Below, piece by piece: positions 1 to 6,825 of a stretch of DNA of 10,766 bases; the stretch's first letter is position 1; each line of letters opens with the position of its first letter. The notes under the pieces were generated by a model, which made no database searches, was not told where the DNA came from, and saw nothing but the letters and a program-made list of their open reading frames with translations. A program made the translations under genes and the position numbers. The stretch lies in assembly GCA_031274005.1 (NCBI GenBank), contig JAISQU010000038.1:1-10766 (forward strand). Direction: 5' to 3'. The stretch is from Spirochaetales bacterium (lineage in GTDB: Bacteria; Spirochaetota; Spirochaetia; DTKZ01).

Positions 1-1064
1 GTTACCGGGAATTTCTTCCTGTTGAACAGGGGAGTCCCGGGACGCGGCTGAGGGTGGGGGGAACTCCCCTGTATCCCGCGAAGGCTTTGGGGGAAAGGAT
101 TGGTCTTCCCCGTTTGTATCTGAAGGACGACGGTTTAAATCCCACGGCGAGTTCAAAGGACAGGGCCTCCGCCCTGGCTGTTGTAAAGGCAAAGGAGGGG
201 GGCTTTTCCCGCATAGCCTGCGCTTCTACAGGTAACGCCGCGTCCTCCCTGGCCGGCAACTGCGCCGCGGAGGGGATTGAAACGGTTATTTTTGTGCCCC
301 GCCGGGCGCCGCAGGGAAAGGTCGCCCAGCTTTCGATTTTTGGCGCGCTGGTCATAAGCGTTGACGGTAATTATGAGGACACATACAGGCTTTCCGCCCA
401 GGCCATTGAAAAGTGGGGATGGTACAACAGAAACGCGGCCATTAACCCGTATCTCGTAGAAGGCAAAAAAACCGTCGCGCTTGAAATAGGCGAACAGTTT
501 GGTTTTAAGGCGCCGGATTGGGCTACCATCTCCGTTGGGGACGGGTGCAGCATAGCCGGCGTGTGGAAGGGGTTTTACGACCTTGTTCAGGCCGGTTTAC
601 TTGACAGAATTCCCCGGCTTCTGAGCGTACAGGCTTCCGGCTGCTGCCCCATCAATACAGCCTTTACAACAGACGCCCCGCTTGCCCGCGCCGAAGAAAA
701 CACCTTTGCCGACAGTATCGCCGTCGGTGTTCCCCGGAATCCCGATAAGGCCCTTCACGCCATAAAAGCCTCAAACGGCGCGGCTGTTTCGGTAAGCGAT
801 GAGCAAATTATGGAAGCGATGCGCCTTATGGGCCGTCACAGCGGCGTTTTCGCGGAACCCGCCGCCGCCGCTTCTCTTGCCGGTCTGAAAAAAGCCGCGG
901 CGGAGGGGATCATTTCCGCCGGCGATTCTGTGGTTTGCATTGTAACGGGTAACGGGTTGAAAGATGTAAAAAGCGGCATAGCCGCCGCCGGCGCGGGCGT
1001 ACTGTCGCTGCCGGCCAGTATGGAAAAACTGGAGCAGGCTCTGGAAGGGAGGTTCACATGCTGA
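1..1064 (+). CDS. Threonine synthase-like PLP-dependent enzyme (5' end cut by window)
   Basis: The frame is open from the first full codon at base 3 (YREFLPVEQG...), so the GTG at 54 is internal and the N-terminus lies outside the window. About 353 residues are visible. Family members often carry a short zinc-ribbon-like segment before the 'YRE.LP' motif, which would be the missing part. Visible fold-type II motifs, numbered from base 3: LRVGGTPLYP (17-25), the PLP lysine K52 in NPTASSKDRA, the phosphate/substrate loop STGNAASSLAG (75-85), and the INPYLVEGKKT and VGDGCSIAGVWKGF segments typical of ThrC. ThrC converts O-phosphohomoserine to threonine. In this catabolic setting, followed by a YgeY-type hydrolase and a hydantoinase, an elimination or replacement reaction on a diamino or ureido amino acid is at least as likely (inference). 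It overlaps the next gene by 7 bases (1058-1064), which suggests translational coupling. Family assignment is firm; the substrate is not. Confidence 0.88.
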   Translation, partial: YREFLPVEQGSPGTRLRVGGTPLYPAKALGERIGLPRLYLKDDGLNPTASSKDRASALAVVKAKEGGFSRIACASTGNAASSLAGNCAAEGIETVIFVPRRAPQGKVAQLSIFGALVISVDGNYEDTYRLSAQAIEKWGWYNRNAAINPYLVEGKKTVALEIGEQFGFKAPDWATISVGDGCSIAGVWKGFYDLVQAGLLDRIPRLLSVQASGCCPINTAFTTDAPLARAEENTFADSIAVGVPRNPDKALHAIKASNGAAVSVSDEQIMEAMRLMGRHSGVFAEPAAAASLAGLKKAAAEGIISAGDSVVCIVTGNGLKDVKSGIAAAGAGVLSLPASMEKLEQALEGRFTC

Positions 1065-2242
1065 GCGAAAACAGGAAAAACGAGGTTGTAAGCCTGTGTC
1101 AAACCCTGATACGGGAAAAGAGCCTTTCAGGAGAGGAAAGCGGAGTTGCCGGGCGGCTGAAGGATTATTTTATATCGCGCGGTTTTGACAGTATACAAAC
1201 CGATGAGTACGGAAATGTTATCGGCTGTATAAAAGGGCTGCGCCCCGGCAAAAAACTTCTTTTTGACGGGCACATGGATGTTGTTCCTGTTCCCGACCCC
1301 TCTGCGTGGAAGCATCCTCCTTTTGGGGCCGAAATCTCCGGGGAGCGCATCTATGGCCGGGGCGCTTCGGATATGAAAGGAGCTTTGGCGGCCTGCGCCT
1401 GCGCGGCCGCCGCCTTTGCCGAAGACAGGAAAAAGGATTTTGCCGGTGAGATTTATGTTGTCGGCAGCGTACACGAAGAGTGTTTTGAGGGCGTCGCCTC
1501 GCGGCTTGTCAGCGGGGCTGTGAAACCCGACTATGTCATAATCGGGGAATCTTCCCGCCTGAATTTAAAGATAGGGCAGCGGGGCCGGGCCGAGATTGTA
1601 GTCGAGACCTTTGGCAAGCCGGCCCATTCTTCCAATCCGCGCGAGGGGATTAACGCCGTGTATGGCATGACGGAAATTATCGCGGCCATACGGAATCTTG
1701 AACCCGGCGTTCATCCGCGCCTGGGCGAAGGCATTCTGGAGCTTACCGATGTTGTTTCGTCTCCCTATCCGGGCGCTTCGGTGGTGCCGGAGTATTGCCG
1801 CGCCACATACGACAGGCGGCTGCTCATCGGGGAAACGCGGGAAAGCGTACTCGCGCCCATTCAGGCGCTGCTGGACGAACTTATGGCGCATAATCCGCTC
1901 TTAAAAGCGTCCGTGTCTTTCGCGCGGGGCAGGGAGCGCTGTTATACCGGCGCGGCAATCGAGGACGAGCGTTTTTTCCCCGCATGGCTTTTTGACGAGA
2001 ATGAGGATTTTGTTCAAAGCGCTTATAAGGCCTTACGCGCTATAGGCCAGACGCCCGAAATATCGCATTACGCGTTTTGTACCAACGGCAGCCATTACGC
2101 CGGGGAAAAGGGCATAAAAACCCTGGGGCTGGGGCCGTCCCTGGAAAATATCGCGCACACAATTGACGAGTATATCGAGCTTTCGCAGCTTGCCGCAGCG
2201 GTAGAGGCCTATATCGCTGTGGCCGGGGCGTTATTGATATAA
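1058..2242 (+). CDS. ygeY: YgeY-family M20 metallohydrolase (deacylase / N-carbamoyl amino acid hydrolase-like)
   Basis: 394 residues, the usual length for M20 hydrolases. The start is ATG 1058, with GGAAGGGAGG at 1043-1052 inside the preceding gene. All di-zinc catalytic elements are present: H72 and D74 in DGHMDVVP, the bridging D105 in GRGASDMKG, the catalytic base and ligand pair E140/E141 in VHEECFEG, E164 in IGESS, and H367 in ENIAHTID. The lid-domain signature GKPAHSS..EGINA (186-200, H190) is also there. GQRGRAEI, YDRRLLIGET, CYTG...ERFFPAW and the C-terminal CTNGSHYAGEKGIKTLGLGPS match what I recall of E. coli YgeY rather than ArgE or DapE. The family hydrolyses amide or carbamoyl bonds in the cytoplasm. 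YgeY belongs to the selenium-linked ygeW-ygeX-ygeY-hyuA island, which argues for an N-carbamoyl or ureido amino acid released by the hydantoinase downstream. The exact substrate is inferred from context. Confidence 0.88.
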   Translation: MLSENRKNEVVSLCQTLIREKSLSGEESGVAGRLKDYFISRGFDSIQTDEYGNVIGCIKGLRPGKKLLFDGHMDVVPVPDPSAWKHPPFGAEISGERIYGRGASDMKGALAACACAAAAFAEDRKKDFAGEIYVVGSVHEECFEGVASRLVSGAVKPDYVIIGESSRLNLKIGQRGRAEIVVETFGKPAHSSNPREGINAVYGMTEIIAAIRNLEPGVHPRLGEGILELTDVVSSPYPGASVVPEYCRATYDRRLLIGETRESVLAPIQALLDELMAHNPLLKASVSFARGRERCYTGAAIEDERFFPAWLFDENEDFVQSAYKALRAIGQTPEISHYAFCTNGSHYAGEKGIKTLGLGPSLENIAHTIDEYIELSQLAAAVEAYIAVAGALLI

Positions 2243-2261
2243 AAGAATAGGAGGCAAATCA

Positions 2262-3683
2262 ATGTATGATCTTCTGGTAAAAAACGGCGCGGTTGTTTCT
2301 CCGTCATCGACCATTACCTGCGATGTTGCGGTAAAAGACGGGAAAGTTGCCGCGCTGGGCGTTTTTGAGGCGAAGGAGGCTTCCCGCGTTATCGACGCTT
2401 CGGGGAAATATGTGCTGCCGGGTTCGGTGGAAGCCCACATGCACTGCCAGGCGCCTTTTCAGGGCTGTCTCGGCGCGAATGATTTTTTTCAGCAGAGCGT
2501 CAGCGCGGCTTTCGGCGGCGTAACAACGTTTATGGATTTTGCCAACGTTTTCAAGGGGAAATCCGTTCTGGAAGCGGTTAAGGAACGCGCCAAAGAAATG
2601 TCGATCTCCGCGATTGATTACGGGGTGCACGGAAAGTTTGTTGAATCTCCGCCTGAGATTATCGCCGAAATTGACGAGCTGGTACAATTCGGCACTCCCA
2701 CATTTAAAATGTTTATGACGTATAAAAAAGAGGGCGTCATGAGCGACGACGAAACTCTTTTACGCATTTTTAAAAAGGCGAAGGCTGTCGGGGGGCTGCC
2801 CATGCTCCACTGCGAGGACAACGCCATTGCCGAAAGCAATATTGAGGAGTGCCAGCGGCGCGGCGAGATGAGCTGGGTAAACTTCGCCAAATGCAAACCC
2901 GTTCTGTGCGAAGCCGCCGCGTTCGCGAAAGCGGTGTATCTTGCCGAGTATGTCGGCTGCGCCATTCTGGTTGTGCATACAACCAACCGCGACGCTCTTG
3001 ATACAGCCCGCCGCGCCCACGCGAAGGGGCAGCCCGTCTATGTGGAAACAGGGCCGCATTATCTTACGCTGTTTGACGATCTGTACGAAAAAGAAGACGG
3101 CTACCTTGCTATTTGTTCGCCGCCCCTGCGTACTCCCGCCGAAAAGGACGCCCTCTGGGAAGGCATTCAGGACGGTACAATTCTGATAACAGGTTCGGAT
3201 GACTGTACCTATGATGTGAACGAAAAAAGCGCTTTTATAAAAAAGGGTTCCGACGGAAAGTGGATTCAGGACTTTACAAAAATCGTTAACGGGCTTTCCG
3301 GCATCGAGACGCGTCTTCCCATTCTGCTTTCGGAGGGAGTTTCCAAAGGCCGCGTATCCATCAACCGGGTCTGCGCGATTACCAGTACCAATATCGCGAA
3401 AATATACGGGTGTTATCCCAAAAAGGGCGTCATCGCTCCGGGTTCCGACGCCGATATCGTGATTGTGGACATGGATAAAGAGCTAACGCTTTCCAAAGAT
3501 GTACTGCATAACAACATCAGTTACTGTCTGCATGAGGGCTTTCAGGTTAAGGGCTGTCCTGTGGCGACTATCGCCGGGGGCAGGGTGATTGTGGAAAACG
3601 GGGAGTTCAAAGGCGAAAAAGGGGCGGGGCGTTTTCTTAAGCGAAGCATAGACCCCGCGTACCTTGCCCGATACGGATTGTAA
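2262..3683 (+). CDS. hydA: D-hydantoinase / dihydropyrimidinase
   Basis: 473 residues, full length for cyclic amidohydrolases (about 460-480). The start is ATG 2262, preceded by TAGGAGG (2249-2254), 19 bases after the M20 gene. The binuclear metal centre is complete: H59 and H61 (EAHMHCQ), the lysine expected to be carboxylated K149 (PTFKMFMTYK), H183 (MLHCED), H239 (VVHTTN) and D313 (ITGSDDCTYD). Y154, next to the metal lysine, matches the tyrosine that stabilises the transition state in this family. The enzyme opens a cyclic diamide (hydantoin or dihydropyrimidine) to an N-carbamoyl amino acid in the cytoplasm. Departures from typical members are GSVEAHMH in place of the usual GG.D.H.H, and GSDDC in place of STDHC, so the substrate may not be a classical 5-monosubstituted hydantoin. 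Placement after ygeY and before an NCS1 permease supports uptake and opening of a purine-derived or hydantoin-like ring. Confidence 0.93.
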   Translation: MYDLLVKNGAVVSPSSTITCDVAVKDGKVAALGVFEAKEASRVIDASGKYVLPGSVEAHMHCQAPFQGCLGANDFFQQSVSAAFGGVTTFMDFANVFKGKSVLEAVKERAKEMSISAIDYGVHGKFVESPPEIIAEIDELVQFGTPTFKMFMTYKKEGVMSDDETLLRIFKKAKAVGGLPMLHCEDNAIAESNIEECQRRGEMSWVNFAKCKPVLCEAAAFAKAVYLAEYVGCAILVVHTTNRDALDTARRAHAKGQPVYVETGPHYLTLFDDLYEKEDGYLAICSPPLRTPAEKDALWEGIQDGTILITGSDDCTYDVNEKSAFIKKGSDGKWIQDFTKIVNGLSGIETRLPILLSEGVSKGRVSINRVCAITSTNIAKIYGCYPKKGVIAPGSDADIVIVDMDKELTLSKDVLHNNISYCLHEGFQVKGCPVATIAGGRVIVENGEFKGEKGAGRFLKRSIDPAYLARYGL

Positions 3684-3712
3684 AATTTTTAATTTCTGAG
3701 GAGGTAATTTTT

Positions 3713-5119
3713 ATGGACAACGCTATGATGAAAAACCCTGAGCTTCTGCCGACTACCGACGCGGGCAGGAAAATGTCAATGGCGGACTACATTATTTTGT
3801 GGGCCGGTATGACCATCAATATTGTCGGATTTTCTTTGGGCGCCCAATATTACAACGGCGGCGATGGCCTTTCCGCCCTGGTTCTCGCGATTGTTATTTT
3901 TGTGGGCTACGGTCTTGTTACGCTTATGACCGTTATGATAGGCGATATTGGAACCACCTACGGCATACCCTTCGCCGCCTACATCCGCGCGCCCTTCGGT
4001 TACAGGGGCGCTACCATCGCCGCCATTTTCCGGGCCGTTCCCGCCCTGTACTGGTTCGGCTTTCTTACCTGGGTGGGCGCGGCGGCGCTTAACTATATGG
4101 CAGGAATTATTTTCCCCGGTTTCGATAATCTGAACCTGATGATCGTTATCTTCGGTATTTTGCAAATCATTAACGCCATGTTCGGGCTCAAGGCAATGGC
4201 GAAATTCGACTGGATCGCGGTTCCGGCCCTGGGTATTCTTTTTATCGCCATTCTTGTCGCGAGCGCGGCCAAGGGCGACAAGTCACTGGTTGCGATTCTG
4301 ACCAGCCCCGCCAGGGGCAATATGTCCATAGCCTACGCTATTTCCGGTATCGCCGGCGGCTGGATTACCATGTCGCTGAACGGCTCCGACCTTTCACGCC
4401 AGATCAAGCGGGACCCGGCTTACGCTTCCCAGAGTTTTTTCAAACGCAACAAAAAAGCCTTTATCGGCCAGTTCCTCGGCATGACGGTTGTCGGCGCTCT
4501 GATTATGCTTGTGGGCATGATTGCCGGTATTGCCACGGGGCAATGGGACCTGAACGAAGTTTGCAAACTGTTTTTCAACAGCAAGATCGGCCTTATCCTC
4601 GCCTTTATCGCCATAGTGTTTGCCCAGTGGTCTACCAATACCGCGGCGAACCTTATGCCGCCTACCTACATCCTTATTGGCCTTTTCCCGAAAAAACTCA
4701 AGTTCTGGTCGGCTACGATTATCGCCGGTATTGTCGGAATCGCCATTATGCCCTGGAAGATACAAAGCTCCGGCACCTTCCTTGTGGATGTCCAGGTGTT
4801 TATCTCGACTTTTCTCGGGCCTATTATTGGCGTTATGCTTGCCGATTATTTTTTAATCCGCAAAGCCAAACTCAATGTCCGCGATCTGTACTTTGATAAC
4901 GGCCAATACAGGTACGCGGGAGGTTTTAACATCAGCGCAATCGCGGCCCTGCTTGTGGGTTTTGCCCTGAGTTTCCTGAACAGCAATTTTGGGTTTTTTA
5001 TCGCCCTTTTCGCAGCGCCGGTTGTTTATGTCGTACTTATGAACCAGTTTACGCTGAAAAAATACGACCAGAAGATTGGACAGGTTATTGAAATTGACGC
5101 GGCCGGTTCCGGCGTGTAA
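3713..5119 (+). CDS. NCS1-family permease (cytosine/uracil/allantoin/hydantoin type)
   Basis: 468 residues, very hydrophobic, with about 12 membrane segments by inspection. The start is ATG 3713 with a near-perfect Shine-Dalgarno GAGGAGGT (3698-3705), 29 bases after the hydantoinase. NCS1 hallmarks: the N-terminal MSMADYIILWAGMTINIVGF block (about 21-40), the YGIPFAAYIRAPFGYRGA block (about 83-100), FRAVPALYWFGF (106-117), FAQWSTNTAANLMPP (303-317), GPIIGVMLADYFLIRK (369-384), and DLYFDNGQYRYAGGFN (391-406). NCS1 proteins are inner-membrane proton or sodium symporters for nucleobases, allantoin, hydantoins or thiamine-like rings. Sitting between a hydantoinase and a second amidohydrolase, this one most likely imports the cyclic amide that the hydantoinase opens (inference). 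It cannot be narrowed to cytosine, uracil, allantoin or hydantoin from sequence alone, so I give no symbol. It is not the PbuX/UraA (NCS2) family. Confidence 0.92.
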   Translation: MDNAMMKNPELLPTTDAGRKMSMADYIILWAGMTINIVGFSLGAQYYNGGDGLSALVLAIVIFVGYGLVTLMTVMIGDIGTTYGIPFAAYIRAPFGYRGATIAAIFRAVPALYWFGFLTWVGAAALNYMAGIIFPGFDNLNLMIVIFGILQIINAMFGLKAMAKFDWIAVPALGILFIAILVASAAKGDKSLVAILTSPARGNMSIAYAISGIAGGWITMSLNGSDLSRQIKRDPAYASQSFFKRNKKAFIGQFLGMTVVGALIMLVGMIAGIATGQWDLNEVCKLFFNSKIGLILAFIAIVFAQWSTNTAANLMPPTYILIGLFPKKLKFWSATIIAGIVGIAIMPWKIQSSGTFLVDVQVFISTFLGPIIGVMLADYFLIRKAKLNVRDLYFDNGQYRYAGGFNISAIAALLVGFALSFLNSNFGFFIALFAAPVVYVVLMNQFTLKKYDQKIGQVIEIDAAGSGV

Positions 5120-5136
5120 GACCGGAGGGCCAAACA

Positions 5137-6732
5137 ATGGATATTCTTATTAAAAACGGCCGCGTTGCCGATGGCGGCGGCCAGGCCCTCTTTGACGCTT
5201 CGGTTCTTGTCAGGGACGACAGAATCGTCCGTGTCGGCGCGGGGGACGAAAACCTGAAAGCGGACCGCGTTATAGACGCCGCGGGCTGTATAATCGCTCC
5301 GGGTTTTATCGATACCCACAGCCATTCGGATTTACGAGTTCTTGTTGAGCCGGAGGTGCTGCCCAAGGTAATGCAGGGCATAACCACCGAAATCCTCGGG
5401 CAGGACGGCGTGTCTCTGGCGCCGCTCCCCCGGCAGTATGTCGCGGCCTGGCGCAAAAATCTCGCGGGCCTTGAGGGGGACAGCGACGATATTTCCTGGG
5501 ACTATCCCACCGCTGAAAAATATCTTGCCGCCCTGGAGGAGGCAAAACCCGGCCTGAACGAGTGCTATCTTGTTCCCCACGGCAATGTGCGTATGGAGGC
5601 GATGGGACTTGATAACCGCGCCCCTGGGCCGGAGGAAATGGCCAGGATGCGAGATATTGTCCGGCGGGATATGGAAGCCGGGGCTTTCGGCCTTTCTTCC
5701 GGCCTTATTTATCTGCCCTGCCTGTATTCAAAAGACGATGAGCTGGCCGGGCTGTGCGCGGAAGCGGAAAAGTTTGAGGGCGTGTTTGTTGTCCATCAGC
5801 GCAGCGAGGCCGACGCCATTCTTGATTCGATGAAAGAAATTATCGGGATTGGCAAACGCGCCGGCATCCGCACGCACTGGTCACATTTTAAGCTCTGCGG
5901 GAAAAACAACGCGGACAAATTCGAGGCCCAGATCAAGTTGTTTGAAGACGCGAAAAAAGACGGCCTGCGGGTATCCTTTGATCAGTATCCCTATGTGGCG
6001 GGAAGTACCATGCTGGGCGTTATTCTTCCGCCCTGGGTGCATGACGGCGGTACGGACAAGCTGCTCTCGCGCCTTGAAAGCCCCGAAATGCGCAAAAAAA
6101 TTGTCGCCGACATGGAGCGCGGCATTCCCGGCTGGGACAATTTTATCAATTTTGCCGGGCTGGACGGCATCTTTATTACCAGCGTCAAAAACGAAAAAAA
6201 CCGGCGCGCAATCGGGATGAATCTTGTGCAGTTGGGAGAAGCCCGCGGCCGCGATCCCTACAACGCCACGTTCGACCTGCTCTACGAAGAAGAAAACGCC
6301 GTGGGCATGGTGGATTTTTACGGGCTTGAGGAGCATGTAATTTATTTTCTGCGGATGGAGGAACAAAACGTCTGTACGGACGGCCTGCTCGGCGGCAAAC
6401 CCCACCCACGAGTATACGGGGCCTTTCCCCGTGTGCTGGGTAAATATTGCCGGGAAGAGAAGGCCCTTGGCATTGAAGCTGCCGTGCGAAAAATGACGGG
6501 AAGGCCGGCGGAAGTTTTTCAGATCAAAGACAGGGGCTTTATCAAAGAAGGATACTTTGCCGATATATGCGTTTTTAACCCTGATACCATTATCGACAAG
6601 GGCGATTACCAGGAGCCGGCGCGGTACCCGGAGGGTATTGAATACGTCATCATAAACGGCGAAGTTGTTGTGGAAAAAGGCCGGCATACCGGCAAGCGCG
6701 CCGGACGGGTATTGCGCAAAAACGGGTCATGA
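5137..6732 (+). CDS. D-aminoacylase / N-acyl-D-amino-acid deacylase family amidohydrolase
   Basis: 531 residues, close to the roughly 480-530 of D-aminoacylases. The start is ATG 5137 with GGAGGG (5123-5128), 17 bases after the permease. The amidohydrolase framework is clear: IAPGFIDTHSHSDL (H61, H63), the helix-turn MQGITTEILGQDGVSLAPL (79-97), GAFGLSSGLIYLP (182-194), H220 in VVHQRSE, H250 and K252 in THWSHFK, D415 in CTDGLLGG, and HPRVYGAFPRVLGKY (423-437), a family signature. Canonical members have a metal-bridging cysteine in a GNCG motif; here that position is D90 in GQDG, so metal use or substrate may differ. The usual reaction removes an acyl group from an N-acyl-D-amino acid. In this cluster the substrate could equally be an N-carbamoyl compound or another cyclic amide. 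Family confidence is high, specificity low. Confidence 0.88.
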   Translation: MDILIKNGRVADGGGQALFDASVLVRDDRIVRVGAGDENLKADRVIDAAGCIIAPGFIDTHSHSDLRVLVEPEVLPKVMQGITTEILGQDGVSLAPLPRQYVAAWRKNLAGLEGDSDDISWDYPTAEKYLAALEEAKPGLNECYLVPHGNVRMEAMGLDNRAPGPEEMARMRDIVRRDMEAGAFGLSSGLIYLPCLYSKDDELAGLCAEAEKFEGVFVVHQRSEADAILDSMKEIIGIGKRAGIRTHWSHFKLCGKNNADKFEAQIKLFEDAKKDGLRVSFDQYPYVAGSTMLGVILPPWVHDGGTDKLLSRLESPEMRKKIVADMERGIPGWDNFINFAGLDGIFITSVKNEKNRRAIGMNLVQLGEARGRDPYNATFDLLYEEENAVGMVDFYGLEEHVIYFLRMEEQNVCTDGLLGGKPHPRVYGAFPRVLGKYCREEKALGIEAAVRKMTGRPAEVFQIKDRGFIKEGYFADICVFNPDTIIDKGDYQEPARYPEGIEYVIINGEVVVEKGRHTGKRAGRVLRKNGS

Positions 6733-6743
6733 CAAGAGCATAA

Positions 6744-6799
6744 AAACACAGGAGAAAATTGTTTAGAAACCAAAATTTCCGAACAACTCTACTGTGTTT
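6744..6799 (+). terminator. AT-rich nested hairpin before the symporter gene (attenuator or weak terminator candidate)
   Basis: The 93-base spacer 6733-6825 is markedly AT-rich compared with the flanking genes. An outer 8-bp stem AAACACAG (6744-6751) / CTGTGTTT (6792-6799) encloses GAG/CTC (6752-6754/6787-6789), TTGTT/AACAA (6759-6763/6782-6786) and GAAA/TTTC (6766-6769/6776-6779), with small bulges between them. It is followed by TTTAATTTTATT-like sequence (6797-6808) and then the symporter's Shine-Dalgarno. That order fits a partial terminator or attenuator that lowers read-through into the symporter. The stems are AT-rich, so stability is doubtful. A promoter in this spacer is also possible, but I see no convincing -35/-10 pair. 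Confidence 0.35.
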
Positions 6800-6825
6800 A
6801 ATTTTATTACTACAGGAGGAGAATT

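Noticed and set aside
54..1064. GTG at 54 as the real start of the first gene
   Set aside because: The same frame continues upstream to base 3 and encodes conserved family sequence (YREFLPVE...LRVGG), so the gene begins outside the window.
1..1064. First gene as diaminopropionate ammonia-lyase (YgeX)
   Set aside because: Neighbours suggest it, but the visible motifs (SSKDRA, INPYLVEGKKT, VGDGCSIAGVWKG) are those of threonine synthase-like proteins, not the YgeX type.
5881..6687. 268-residue open frame on the - strand
   Set aside because: It is the mirror of the D-aminoacylase coding strand, has no family motif and no credible ribosome-binding site. GC-rich codon usage explains the open frame.
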